Below, one piece after another: positions 19,253-27,377 of a stretch of 41,593 bases of DNA. The notes beneath the pieces are model-generated. The model searched no databases and was not told where the DNA came from. It saw nothing but the letters and a program-made list of their open reading frames with translations. Both the position numbers and the translations under genes were made by a program. This DNA comes from an uncultured bacterium. GTDB taxonomy: Bacteria; Verrucomicrobiota; Kiritimatiellia; RFP12; UBA1067. Position 1 is the stretch's first letter, and each line of letters opens with the position of its first letter. The stretch covers positions 1 through 41,593 of the forward strand of contig CADCBS010000006.1 of assembly GCA_902799715.1 (NCBI GenBank), written 5' to 3'.

Positions 19253-20464
19253 ATGCTCAGAAAGATACTGGTGGTAAACTCCGGTTCGTCGTCGCTCAAG
19301 TTCATGATGTTCGACATGAAGGGCGAGAAGATGCTCGCCAAGGGGCTCGTGGAGCGCATCGGCTCCCCGAACGCCAATCTGGTCTACAGCCGCGCGGGAG
19401 AACCCAAGGCGTCGTCGCCCGTGGCCGCGCCCGACCACGCCGCGGCGCTGAAGGCCGTCCTCGCCGTCCTGACCGACCCGGCGAAGGGCGTCTTGAAGTC
19501 CTTGAAGGAGGTCGAGGCGATCGGCCACCGCGTCCTGCACGGCGCGGAGGTCTTCAAGGAGTCCGTCAAGGTCGACAAGGCGGTTCTCGCCAAGATACGC
19601 AAGCTCGTGCCGTTCGGCCCGCTGCACATGCCCGCCAACGTGGGCGGCATCGAAGCGTGCATGCGCATCCTCCCCCGCGTCCCGAACGTCGCCGTGTTCG
19701 ACACCGCCTTCCACCAGACCATGCCTCCATGCGCGGCGCAGTACGCACTCCAGCCCAAGTACTACAAGAAGTACGGCATCCGCAAGTACGGCTTCCACGG
19801 CACTTCGCACAAATACATCGTGCAGGCCGCCGCCAAGTGGCTGCGCAAGCCCGTCTCGCGCGTGAACCTCGTGACGTGCCACCTCGGCAACGGTTCGTCG
19901 ATCTCCGCCATAAAGAACGGCAAGGTGCTCGACACCTCGATGGGCCTCACCCCGCTCGCCGGCCTTGTGATGGGCACACGCTGCGGCGACATCGATCCGG
20001 CCGTGGTGTTCACCGTGGCCGCGCTCGAAAAGATGGACCCGGCGCGTCTCGACAGGCTGTTCAACAAGGAAAGCGGCCTGCAGGGCGTCACCGGCGTTGC
20101 CGGCGGCGACATGCGCGACATCTGCGCCAAGGCCGCGAAGGGCGACGAGGCGTGCAAGCTCGCGCTCGAGATGTTCGGCCACCGCGCGGCCTTCTACGTG
20201 GGCGGCTACAATACGCTCGTCGGCGGGGCCGACGCGATAATCTTCACCGGCGGCATCGGCGAAAACTCCTCCGACGGCCGCGAGCAGATCATGAAGCGTC
20301 TCGGCGCCCTGGGCGTCAAGATCGACAAGGCCGCCAACGCCCGCATCCGCGGCGAGGCCGGTCTCGTATCCACCAAGGATTCCAAAATCCCCTGCGTGGT
20401 CCTGCCCACCAACGAAGAACTGATGATCGCGCGCGAAACCTTCGCGCTCGCCGGCGGCAGGTAG
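19253..20464 (+). CDS. ackA: Acetate kinase
   Basis: 403 residues, the usual length. It interconverts acetyl phosphate plus ADP and acetate plus ATP in the cytosol, the energy-yielding last step of acetate fermentation. Family signatures are visible: VNSGSSSLKF at the N-terminus, the GHRVLHG segment, FDTAFHQTMP, the KYGFHGTSH stretch with the catalytic His region, HLGNGSS, GTRCGDIDP with the active-site Arg, and FTGGIGENS near the C-terminus. The ATG at 19253 is preceded by AAAAGG about 10 bases upstream and gives the canonical MLRKILVVNSGSSS start. It stands alone between two hairpins; phosphotransacetylase is not adjacent. Confidence 0.97.
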   Translation: MLRKILVVNSGSSSLKFMMFDMKGEKMLAKGLVERIGSPNANLVYSRAGEPKASSPVAAPDHAAALKAVLAVLTDPAKGVLKSLKEVEAIGHRVLHGAEVFKESVKVDKAVLAKIRKLVPFGPLHMPANVGGIEACMRILPRVPNVAVFDTAFHQTMPPCAAQYALQPKYYKKYGIRKYGFHGTSHKYIVQAAAKWLRKPVSRVNLVTCHLGNGSSISAIKNGKVLDTSMGLTPLAGLVMGTRCGDIDPAVVFTVAALEKMDPARLDRLFNKESGLQGVTGVAGGDMRDICAKAAKGDEACKLALEMFGHRAAFYVGGYNTLVGGADAIIFTGGIGENSSDGREQIMKRLGALGVKIDKAANARIRGEAGLVSTKDSKIPCVVLPTNEELMIARETFALAGGR

Positions 20465-20474
20465 CCGCGCGCAC

Positions 20475-20506
20475 GGCCGCAGGGCGCGCCGATGCGCCCC
20501 GCGGCC
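20475..20506 (+). terminator. GC-rich hairpin after ackA
   Basis: GGCCGCAGGGCGC at 20475-20487 pairs with GCGCCCCGCGGCC at 20494-20506 with a single mismatch and a 6-base loop, 10 bases after the ackA stop. The following bases are A-rich (AATAAAATAAAAA) rather than T-rich, so it ends ackA transcripts only weakly as an intrinsic terminator, or else acts as a 3' stabiliser. Confidence 0.45.
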
Positions 20507-20549
20507 GCAATAAAATAAAAACCATAACAGCAAAACGAAAGGCCAACCG

Positions 20550-22616
20550 ATGAAAAAGATTCTCCTTTTCGCAACCGCCGGCGCAGTCGCCGCCATGCTC
20601 TCCGCGCAAGCGGACGATGTAGTCAAGGTGGGGTCAACCTACTACCCGTCCATAGCAGCCGCCATAGACGCCACCTCGGCAGGCGACCGCGCTAAATTGC
20701 TAATGAGTACAGATGAGGATGTTGAGATTTCTGCAGGCAAGACGCTTTATTTTGACGAAAATGGATATGAATTTACTGGTAAATTCAGTGGTGCCGGCAC
20801 GCTAAACATGAACAAGAAGCCGTCGTCAGCTGGAAGTAGAGCGCTTTTTGACGACAATTGGGTGGGCGTATTTCAAGTTAAATGGGATGAAGGTAATTCA
20901 AGATTCGTATTTGATGATTTCGGAAACGAGAATTCTACCGTTGAACTTTTATCCGATTCGTCGGGCGTCTTCAATGGTCTCCCTTCGTCCGCTTGGAGCG
21001 GGGGACGGCCGCCGAGCATTTCCCCCAAGGTGAGGGTGACCGGCAACTGGACGATCAGCGACGGCTGGGCGGAAGGTGCCAACAACAGGAACGCTACGGT
21101 TTTCTCGTCGCTTTCCGGCACGGGCAATGTCACGCTCAACGGCGCAGGATCGGCTGCGTCCGCCGCGACTGCCGCGACGGTCTACTACCAGTTCAACAAG
21201 ATCGAGGGGTACACCGGCACTCTCGGCGGCAGGCGCGCGGGATACATATTCAAGGACTTTGTCACGTCCACGACACCTGCGCTCGGCGACTGCTTCGTGA
21301 AGCTGACGTCCGAAGTCCGCAATGCCGACCTTTCGAGCGCCACTGTGAACGGCAGCGCGTTTCCGCTGACCGATTGCGTTGTCGGCGGGCAACGCGGCGT
21401 GTACTACGTCAGCGCCGTGTTCGGGGGCGTCGGCTACACATCGCTCCAGGACGCCATCGATGCCGCGGCGGCATCTTCCGCCGATGACAAGACCGTCTCC
21501 ATGCGCGCCAATTCGTCCGACGCCATTGTGATTCCCTCCGGCGTGACGGTTGCCTGCGGCGATTTCGCGTTCACCGGCACTCTCGGCGGCAGCGGCCGCA
21601 TAGAGTTTCTCTCCCCGCCAGCGCAGAGTGCGGTCTCGTTCACCCCGTCCGGCAGCGACAAGTGGACCGGCACGTTCGTCGCCGGCTGGCAAGGCGGAAG
21701 GAACACATGCTTCGCCCTGAACGAATACGGCATTTCCGGTTCTACTGTCGAGGTCAGGAATCTTGCCGGAGGGTATGTGTGCCGCGGAAACGCGAATATC
21801 ACGGTTCTTCCGTACGTTTCCGTCCCGGAAGGCTGCTCGATGACGCTTGACAACGGATATTCCGGGAAAAAGACCGAATTCACGCGCATAACCGGCGGCG
21901 GAACAGTGACATTCTCCGGGTATACGTGCAACGTGAAACAGCTCTTCTACTTCAGCGGTACGCTCGTCACGTGCAATGGTTCGGTCGCAGACAGTGGCAC
22001 GACAATCGGCGACATCGTCGTCAGCATACCGGAAATCGCCGCCGGCAACTGCATCGTGAAGACCGCAGCTGGAACGAAGATAAATGCGCTTTCCGCAACC
22101 ACGCTCTATAGCGTAAACCCTGCCGCCCTCAATCCTCCGATGGCTCTGGAGTATGTCGACAGCGGTTCGCAGCCCGGCATCTACGTGAAGGCCCAGCCGC
22201 ACGTGAAGTACGGCGACGGATACACAGCCCCGCTCGTCGAATCGGGCAACGTCTACACCGCGACCGTCCGCGACGGGACGGCGCTTTCGTCGATCCAGGT
22301 GATCGGCGAATACGGCGAAGACCTCTCGGCCGGCTTTGCAGTGACGCTCGACGGCACTACCGCGACGATTGCGCTGAAGCCGGTGGAATACAACAGCGCG
22401 CCGAAGCCTGTCTCCGGCGAGACGATCACGCTGGACGTCAACCTCGTCCCCGGCCTGTACTATGCGGCGGCGTCGGCCGCGTCGATGGAACAGGGCGACG
22501 ACAGCTTCGTGCGTCCGGCGTACATCCGCGCCGGCGCCGAAACGGTCCTGACGGTTCCCAACCCCGGTCCCTCGCAGGGATTCGTCAAGGTCTGGGTGTC
22601 CGTCACCGGCGACTGA
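20550..22616 (+). CDS. Secreted two-domain surface protein of unknown function
   Basis: 688 residues with a signal peptide (MKKILLFATAGAVAAMLSAQA). It contains two homologous units of about 230-260 residues. The first runs from about residue 28 (TYYPSIAAAIDA), the second from about 295 (GYTSLQDAIDAA). Matching landmarks include WVGVFQVKW / WTGTFVAGW, NENSTVEL / ISGSTVEV and LGDCFVKL / AGNCIVKT. The units look like beta-helix or beta-sandwich repeats of exported proteins. The last 130 residues form a separate beta-rich domain; no anchor is evident. AAAGG about 9 bases upstream supports the start, and a possible TAAAAT (20511-20516) may be its -10. Codons for residues 49-139 are AT-rich and unlike the rest of the gene (see the patch entry). 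The function is not recognisable; an adhesin or passenger-like protein is possible. Confidence 0.75.
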   Translation: MKKILLFATAGAVAAMLSAQADDVVKVGSTYYPSIAAAIDATSAGDRAKLLMSTDEDVEISAGKTLYFDENGYEFTGKFSGAGTLNMNKKPSSAGSRALFDDNWVGVFQVKWDEGNSRFVFDDFGNENSTVELLSDSSGVFNGLPSSAWSGGRPPSISPKVRVTGNWTISDGWAEGANNRNATVFSSLSGTGNVTLNGAGSAASAATAATVYYQFNKIEGYTGTLGGRRAGYIFKDFVTSTTPALGDCFVKLTSEVRNADLSSATVNGSAFPLTDCVVGGQRGVYYVSAVFGGVGYTSLQDAIDAAAASSADDKTVSMRANSSDAIVIPSGVTVACGDFAFTGTLGGSGRIEFLSPPAQSAVSFTPSGSDKWTGTFVAGWQGGRNTCFALNEYGISGSTVEVRNLAGGYVCRGNANITVLPYVSVPEGCSMTLDNGYSGKKTEFTRITGGGTVTFSGYTCNVKQLFYFSGTLVTCNGSVADSGTTIGDIVVSIPEIAAGNCIVKTAAGTKINALSATTLYSVNPAALNPPMALEYVDSGSQPGIYVKAQPHVKYGDGYTAPLVESGNVYTATVRDGTALSSIQVIGEYGEDLSAGFAVTLDGTTATIALKPVEYNSAPKPVSGETITLDVNLVPGLYYAAASAASMEQGDDSFVRPAYIRAGAETVLTVPNPGPSQGFVKVWVSVTGD
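20694..20966 (+). other. Low-GC alien patch inside the two-domain protein gene
   Basis: Bases 20701-20940 contain 99 G or C (41% by hand count), whereas 21001-21060 has 41 of 60 (68%). The patch uses CTA twice, TCA twice, TTA once and AGA twice, codons that are nearly absent from all neighbouring genes. The reading frame stays intact and the encoded segment aligns with the second domain, so the patch looks like recombinational replacement of part of domain 1 by foreign DNA. Confidence 0.75.
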
Positions 22617-22628
22617 CGTTTCCGGCAC

Positions 22629-22648
22629 GACCGCGCCAGTGCGCGGTC
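22629..22648. terminator. First hairpin between the convergent genes
   Basis: GACCGCGC at 22629-22636 pairs with GCGCGGTC at 22641-22648 around CAGT. It sits 12 bases after the stop of the plus-strand gene and before the stronger hairpin at 22656-22690. Confidence 0.4.
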
Positions 22649-22655
22649 CATGCGG

Positions 22656-22690
22656 AACGGCGGAAAGCAGGCTTCCTGCTTTCCGCCGTT
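22656..22690. terminator. Bidirectional terminator between convergent genes
   Basis: A perfect 16-pair stem: AACGGCGGAAAGCAGG at 22656-22671 and its complement at 22675-22690, with loop CTT. The stem ends in TT followed by TGTCTAT on the plus strand. It lies between the stop at 22616 (+) and the stop at 22694 (-) and can serve both. Confidence 0.75.
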
Positions 22691-22693
22691 TGT

Positions 22694-23779
22694 CTATCTG
22701 CCGCTGGGCCGGTCTTTCCGGGGAGAACGCCCGAAGGCGCGGTTGCGGCTTTTCCGCGCTGACGGGAAACCGTCTCCGCGATCCGCAGGCGGGCGGGAAG
22801 GCTTGCGGAAGCCGCCGCCGCGACTGGCAGAAGGCGCGCCTCCGCCGGACGGCGGATATTGCCTGTCCCGCGCGTGCCGCCTGTCATCCGGGCGTTGCCA
22901 TTCCCGCTCGTGTCGTCTGTCGGCCGGGCGCTTCCATTCTCTCGTCTGCCGCCTGTCGTCGGCCGGGCGTCGACTGTCTGGCTGGCATTGTCCGTCTGCC
23001 GGATATTGTTCGTAATGCGGGGGCCATTCGCCCGGAGGGAGCGACGGCGGCGCGGAGGCGTTTGGAGACGAAAGGGCGGCAAGCTCCGCGGGGTCGAGGT
23101 CGCGCCATTCGCCGGGGCGCAGCCCGCCAAGGACGAGGGGTCCTTCGGCCACTCTCTTGAGCGCGAGCACGACCAGATGCGCGCAAGAGCACATTTTGCG
23201 GATCTGCCGCTTGCGGCCCTCTTTCAGGCGGAACAGAAGGTCGTGCACGTTGTCCACGCCCTCGCGCACCATCTCTACCTTGCACGGGCGGATGCGGACG
23301 CCGTCGATTTCGAGCGGCGAGCGCAGCGTGGCGAGCTTTTCGGGCGACCAGCGCCCGGCCACGCGCGCGAGGTAGAGCTTTTCGTGCCCGTAGCGCGGAT
23401 GTGTCAGCCGCAGGACGAGGTCGCCGTCGTTCGACATCAGAAGCAGGCCTTCCGAATCCTTGTCCAGGCGGCCGGCGGGGACGAGGCGTTCGCTCTTCGC
23501 GGGCGGCACGATGTCGCACACGGTGCGTCCGCCGAAAGGGTCGGACATTGCGGAAAGCACGCCGACAGGCTTGCAGAGCATTATGGTGCGGCGGCGCAGC
23601 GGGGCGGAGAGCGGCCGGCCGTCCACGGCCACGGCGTCGTGCCCGGGGTCGGTCCTGAATCCGGCTTCGGTCACTACGCGGCCGTTCACGGTGACGCGTC
23701 CGGCGGCGACAAGCTCCGCCGCATGGCGGCGCGAACACACGCCGGCGTGCGACAGGACGTTCTGGAGGCGTACGGTCAT
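22694..23779 (-). CDS. RsuA/RluB-family pseudouridine synthase with basic tail
   Basis: 361 residues. It isomerises a specific uridine of ribosomal RNA to pseudouridine. An N-terminal S4 RNA-binding domain (RLQNVLSHAGVCSRRHAAEL, residues 4-60) is followed by the synthase domain. The catalytic Asp is in GRLDKDSEGLLLMSNDG (about residue 104) and the family stretch LKEGRKRQIRKM comes later. From about residue 250 there is a 110-residue low-complexity tail of Arg, Pro, Asp and Gln with repeats like RRPADDRRQTREW; such basic tails are known on some RluB proteins and probably bind RNA. The start overlaps the stop of the upstream ThyX-like gene in ATGA, so translation is coupled. I cannot decide between RluB, RluE, RluF and RsuA targets. 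Confidence 0.9.
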   Translation of the reverse strand: MTVRLQNVLSHAGVCSRRHAAELVAAGRVTVNGRVVTEAGFRTDPGHDAVAVDGRPLSAPLRRRTIMLCKPVGVLSAMSDPFGGRTVCDIVPPAKSERLVPAGRLDKDSEGLLLMSNDGDLVLRLTHPRYGHEKLYLARVAGRWSPEKLATLRSPLEIDGVRIRPCKVEMVREGVDNVHDLLFRLKEGRKRQIRKMCSCAHLVVLALKRVAEGPLVLGGLRPGEWRDLDPAELAALSSPNASAPPSLPPGEWPPHYEQYPADGQCQPDSRRPADDRRQTREWKRPADRRHEREWQRPDDRRHARDRQYPPSGGGAPSASRGGGFRKPSRPPADRGDGFPSARKSRNRAFGRSPRKDRPSGR

Positions 23780-24363
23780 AGGCAGGGCTGCGCCGGCGGC
23801 GGCACGGCGCGGTATGCCTCCACCGCGCCGCGGAACGCGGGCGTGCCGGCCAGGCCGCAGCTCTTGAATTCCGGGCAGAAGCCCCGGTACACGCATTCGG
23901 GGACGCAGCAGGCGGCGAGTTCAGGCTGGACTTCGGCCAGCGCGTCGACCACGAGTTTCCACGCATGGCGCGTTTCCGGCGACGCCTGCGAGCAGAGGCG
24001 GCGGCGCGAAATGAACATCACGGCCTGTGCGTTGGCGAAGCATTCGTGGTCCACGGGCGCGTTCTGCGGCAGCGAACTCCTGTCCACGCCGGTGCGGTCG
24101 GTGCGCTGTGTGGAGACGAAGTGTTCGATGCCGAACTTGTGGCGCACGAAGTGTACGGAAACCCAGGACGGCAGATTCGTCCATTTCCAGGAAATGAGGA
24201 TCTTCCGTATCGGCGAATGCTCCGCCAGCAGGATGCGTTTCTTCCAGCGCGGCGAAGGATCGCCGCTGCCGCCGTCGAGGCGGATCGTGGTGCGGGCGGC
24301 GTCCGCCACGTCGCGCCACGATCCCGAGCACTTCAGGTATTTCAGGGTAGGGACGGGGTCCAT
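23776..24363 (-). CDS. Divergent ThyX-like (FAD-dependent thymidylate synthase family) protein
   Basis: 195 residues. The segments HSPIRKILISWKW, VSVHFVRHKFGIEHFVSTQR with TDR following, NHE-like DHECFANAQAVMFISRRRLC and a C-terminal ECVYRGFCPE resemble the ThyX family, whose members make dTMP from dUMP with FAD and methylene-tetrahydrofolate (established for the family). The canonical RHR-x7-8-S motif is altered to RHK...STQRTDR, and the C-terminus has several Cys (ACCVPECVYRGFC), so activity or substrate could differ. The ATG at 24363 follows the recA stop by 11 bases and the TGA overlaps the pseudouridine synthase ATG by 4 bases, indicating an operon recA-thyX-like-pseudouridine synthase. 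A structural homologue with another role is possible. Confidence 0.6.
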   Translation of the reverse strand: MDPVPTLKYLKCSGSWRDVADAARTTIRLDGGSGDPSPRWKKRILLAEHSPIRKILISWKWTNLPSWVSVHFVRHKFGIEHFVSTQRTDRTGVDRSSLPQNAPVDHECFANAQAVMFISRRRLCSQASPETRHAWKLVVDALAEVQPELAACCVPECVYRGFCPEFKSCGLAGTPAFRGAVEAYRAVPPPAQPCL

Positions 24364-24374
24364 GGCCGCGGCGC

Positions 24375-25430
24375 TCAGCGCTTTTTCACGAGCCCGCCGG
24401 GGAGGATGGGCGTGGACTTCACCTTTTCGACGATTTCCGCCACGGTTTCGGGATGGGTCTTGAGGAATTCGATCGTGGCGAGCTGGCCCTGGGCGAGCTG
24501 TTCGCTGCCGTAGGACAGCCACGAGCCGCGCTTTTCCACGATGCCGCGCGCGAGGGCGGCGTCGAGCACGGAGCCTTCCCACGATATGCCGCAGGTGTAG
24601 AGGATGTCGAACTCGGCTTCCGTGAAGGGCGGCGCCACCTTGTTCTTGACGACCTTCACGCGCGTGCGGTTGCCCACGACCGCGCCGGCGGTGTCCTTGA
24701 TCGCTCCTATGCGCTGCACCTGCAGGCGGCAGGAGGCGTAGAACTTCAGCGCCTTGCCGCCGGGGGTGGTTTCGGGGTTGCCGAACATGATGCCGATCTT
24801 TTCGCGAATCTGGTTCGTGAAGATGCAGAGCGTCTTGGTCTGGGCGAGCGTGGACGTGAGCTTGCGCATGGCCTGGGACATGAGGCGCGCCTGCAGGCCC
24901 ACGTGCGAGTCGCCCATGTTGCCGTCGATCTCGGCCTGGGGCGTGAGGGCGGCCACGGAATCCACCACGATCACGTCGAGCGCGCCGGACTTCACCAGCT
25001 GCTCGGTTATGGTGAGGGCTTCTTCGCCGCTGTTGGGCTGCGCCACCAGAAGGTCGTCGAGGTTCACGCCGATCTTGCGCGCGTAGCCCGGGTCGAGCGC
25101 GTGCTCCGCGTCCACGAACGCGGCGGTTCCGCCGCGTTTCTGGGCGTTGGCCACGACGTGCAGCGCGAGCGTGGTCTTGCCGGAGGATTCCTGGCCGTAG
25201 ACCTCGATGATCCTGCCGCGCGGCAGCCCGCCCACGCCGAGGGCGAGGTCGAGCGAAAGCGCGCCGGTGGGGATCACGTCGATGTCCTGCGCGGCCGCGG
25301 CGTCGCCGAGTCTCATTATCGAAGTGTCGCCGAACTCCTTGCGTATCTGCGCAAGCACCGCGTCCAGCTGCGGATTTCTTGCGGAAGTCTTCTGTTCGCC
25401 CTGCTCGGACGTCTTGTCTTTGGCGGCCAT
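24375..25430 (-). CDS. recA: RecA recombinase
   Basis: 351 residues, normal length. It forms ATP-dependent filaments on single-stranded DNA for homologous recombination and SOS-type repair. Walker A is GQESSGKTT (about residues 71-79); [13 protein letters not shown] carries Walker B, followed by loop L1 and then loop L2 in [22 protein letters not shown]. The N-terminal [16 protein letters not shown] leader is short and hydrophilic. GGAG lies about 10 bases before the ATG at 25430. It has its own extended -10 promoter at 25479-25487 and leads two downstream genes. I find no convincing LexA-type box in the 86-base leader region. Confidence 0.98.
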   Translation of the reverse strand: MAAKDKTSEQGEQKTSARNPQLDAVLAQIRKEFGDTSIMRLGDAAAAQDIDVIPTGALSLDLALGVGGLPRGRIIEVYGQESSGKTTLALHVVANAQKRGGTAAFVDAEHALDPGYARKIGVNLDDLLVAQPNSGEEALTITEQLVKSGALDVIVVDSVAALTPQAEIDGNMGDSHVGLQARLMSQAMRKLTSTLAQTKTLCIFTNQIREKIGIMFGNPETTPGGKALKFYASCRLQVQRIGAIKDTAGAVVGNRTRVKVVKNKVAPPFTEAEFDILYTCGISWEGSVLDAALARGIVEKRGSWLSYGSEQLAQGQLATIEFLKTHPETVAEIVEKVKSTPILPGGLVKKR

Positions 25431-25478
25431 GTGTCGCGTCTCCGTTTGTGGAAAAGGGTGTTTTCGGAATGCGGAACG

Positions 25479-25487
25479 ATTATACCA
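25479..25487 (-). promoter_or_regulatory. Extended -10 promoter of recA
   Basis: Read on the minus strand, TTTTGGTATAATCG gives TATAAT at 25484-25479 with TGG just upstream (25487-25485). No recognisable -35 is present at 16-18 bases, which fits an extended -10 promoter. It lies 49 bases before the recA ATG. Confidence 0.65.
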
Positions 25488-25516
25488 AAACCCGGTCGGG
25501 AAAGGAAACGAAATGG

Positions 25517-26902
25517 CTACGGCGCCGCGAAGAGCGAGCGCACTGCGGCTTCGATGTCCTGCGGGGCGACGGGCGCCGCCGGCGCGGCGTCGAAGCGGTC
25601 GAGTCCGGCGACCGATGGGGGCGGCGGGGGCAGCGCGCCTTCGCCGAACGCGGCGGCGCACGTTTCGGGGAACTTGTGCGGCGTGGCCGTGGCGGCCACC
25701 ACGAGCGGCCTGCCGCCGGAGGGGAAGCCGGCCTTGCGCGCCGCGGCCGAAGCGACGGCGGTGTGCGGATCGGCCATATAGCCGGTTTCGTCGCGCAGCC
25801 TGCGCATTTCGGCCACGGTTTCCTCCTGCGTGGCCCATCCGCACGCGAAATCCTCGCGCAGCGCCTTGAAGGCCGCTCCGGGAAGCGTGTAGAACCCGTC
25901 CTTCCCGAGCGCGCCCAGAAGCGCCGACACGGCGCCGGGGTCGCGTCCGCAGAGCATCCACAGAAGGCGCTCCACGTTCGAGGACACGCGGATGTCCATC
26001 GACGGCGAATTGGTGACCTTCAGCTCCGGGCGCGGGTCGTACACGCCCGTTGCTATGAAGCGCTCGAGCACGCGGTTTTCGTTCGACGCGCACACGAGCG
26101 TGCCTATCGGGGCGCCCATCCGCTTGGCGATGTAGGCCGCGAGGATGTCGCCGAAGTTGCCGGAAGGCACGGCGGCGTCGAATCCGCCGCCGATCCGCGC
26201 GCCGGCGGCGAGCCAGTAGGCGATCTGCGGGACCAGCCGGCCGATGTTTATCGAGTTCGCCGAAGAGAGCGTCACGCCGGCGGCGGCCGCCTCGGCGCGC
26301 ATCGCGTCCGAAGCGAAGATGCGCTTGACGGCGGACTGCGCGTCGTCGAAGTCCCCGGCCACGGCGAACGCCCTGGCGCCGGGGCCGTTGCGCGAGACCA
26401 TCTGCAGGCGCTGTATGCGCGACGTTCCGGTGGAAGGATAGAACACGGCCACGGATGCGCCCTCGCTCCCGGCGAAGCCCGCCATCGCGGCGGAGCCGGT
26501 GTCGCCGCTCGTGGCCGTGAGCACCAGGACGCGCTTCGCGCCGGCCTGCGCGGCGGAGTGCGCCAGCAGGACGGGGAGCATCGAGAGCGCGACGTCCTTG
26601 AACGCGCCCGTCGGCCCGTGGAACAGCTCCAGGAAGCGCACTGCGCCGGAGCCGGCCAGCGGCACGGGGTCGCCGGCCGGGAAGCGCGAAAGCAGCCTGT
26701 CCACGGCGGCGTCGCGCACGGACTGCGGAATGTCGCCGAAGAACGCCGCGAGCGCGGCGTTCTCGGCCTCGCGCAGGTCCGCTGGCATGGGGATGCGGGG
26801 AATGTCGCCGCCGGGGACGTACAGGCCCCGGTCGGGGGCGAGCCCCCGCAGTATCGCTTCGGCGGAAGACGCCTCGATCCGGGAGCGCGTGCTTGTGAAC
26901 AT
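25517..26902 (-). CDS. thrC: Threonine synthase
   Basis: 461 residues. A PLP enzyme that converts O-phosphohomoserine to threonine and phosphate in the cytosol. The N-terminal landmark is [11 protein letters not shown]; the PLP lysine is in [15 protein letters not shown] (about residue 102). [22 protein letters not shown] and PSGNFGD are typical threonine synthase segments, and [10 protein letters not shown] closes the active site. The length fits the longer gamma-proteobacterial/yeast-like class. AAAGGA about 10 bases upstream supports the start. It follows the ACT-domain gene by 22 bases and ends an apparent six-gene operon; recA downstream has its own promoter. Confidence 0.96.
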   Translation of the reverse strand: MFTSTRSRIEASSAEAILRGLAPDRGLYVPGGDIPRIPMPADLREAENAALAAFFGDIPQSVRDAAVDRLLSRFPAGDPVPLAGSGAVRFLELFHGPTGAFKDVALSMLPVLLAHSAAQAGAKRVLVLTATSGDTGSAAMAGFAGSEGASVAVFYPSTGTSRIQRLQMVSRNGPGARAFAVAGDFDDAQSAVKRIFASDAMRAEAAAAGVTLSSANSINIGRLVPQIAYWLAAGARIGGGFDAAVPSGNFGDILAAYIAKRMGAPIGTLVCASNENRVLERFIATGVYDPRPELKVTNSPSMDIRVSSNVERLLWMLCGRDPGAVSALLGALGKDGFYTLPGAAFKALREDFACGWATQEETVAEMRRLRDETGYMADPHTAVASAAARKAGFPSGGRPLVVAATATPHKFPETCAAAFGEGALPPPPPSVAGLDRFDAAPAAPVAPQDIEAAVRSLFAAP

Positions 26903-26924
26903 CGCGGATGGTCCTTTCGATGCT

Positions 26925-27353
26925 TCAGCCGAAGAGAGTCTCTTCGTCGAGAAGCGTGAAGCCGGACGCCTTCAGCGCGGCGGCGGCGGAATCGGGGTCG
27001 GTGAAGCGGAACACCAGCACGGCGCGCCTGCCGGCCCCCACGGAAAAGGCGTAGTTGTATTCGATGTTGGCGCCTGCGGCGTCGAGCGCGTCGAGCACGG
27101 CCGTCATCCCGCCCGGCTCGTCCGGCACGGCCACGGCCACCACGTCGTTCGCGTGCACCGCGATCCCCTTGGCGGACAGCAGGTCGCGCGCGCGCTCCCA
27201 CTCCTTCGCGAGCAGGCGGACTATCCCGAATTCGCGCGTGTCGGCCAGGGAAAGCGTGGTGGTGTTCACCCCCGCCTCCGAAAGCAGGCGGCAGACCTTG
27301 GCCAGCCGTCCCGGCTTGTTTTCTATGAATATCGAAAGCTGCTTGATCTTCAT
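26925..27353 (-). CDS. Tandem ACT-domain protein
   Basis: 142 residues made of two ACT domains (about 1-68 and 70-140), each with the ligand-binding turn pattern: IENKPGRLAKV in the first, PDEPGGMTAVLDALDAAG in the second. Free-standing ACT proteins bind amino acids or related acids and are thought to be sensors. Many anaerobes encode a similar protein beside phenylacetate-CoA ligase and indolepyruvate oxidoreductase (established gene-neighbour pattern, from memory). Here it follows the ligase by 24 bases and precedes thrC by 22. AAAGGAG about 8 bases upstream supports the start. The ligand is unknown; aromatic amino acids or arylacetates are likely from context. Confidence 0.85.
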   Translation of the reverse strand: MKIKQLSIFIENKPGRLAKVCRLLSEAGVNTTTLSLADTREFGIVRLLAKEWERARDLLSAKGIAVHANDVVAVAVPDEPGGMTAVLDALDAAGANIEYNYAFSVGAGRRAVLVFRFTDPDSAAAALKASGFTLLDEETLFG

Positions 27354-27377
27354 CTCCGTACTCCTTTCGCAGACATG

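Noticed and set aside
6397..19377. 4,326-codon open frame on the minus strand opposite the giant gene
   Set aside because: It is codon-aligned with the real gene, is rich in Arg, Val, His and Gly, has no domains or signal peptide, and arises from the absence of TTA, CTA and TCA codons in the sense gene.
25431..25516. LexA/SOS box upstream of recA
   Set aside because: Short palindrome-like pieces occur (TTCCGCATTCCGAA) but do not form a true inverted repeat of a known LexA type.
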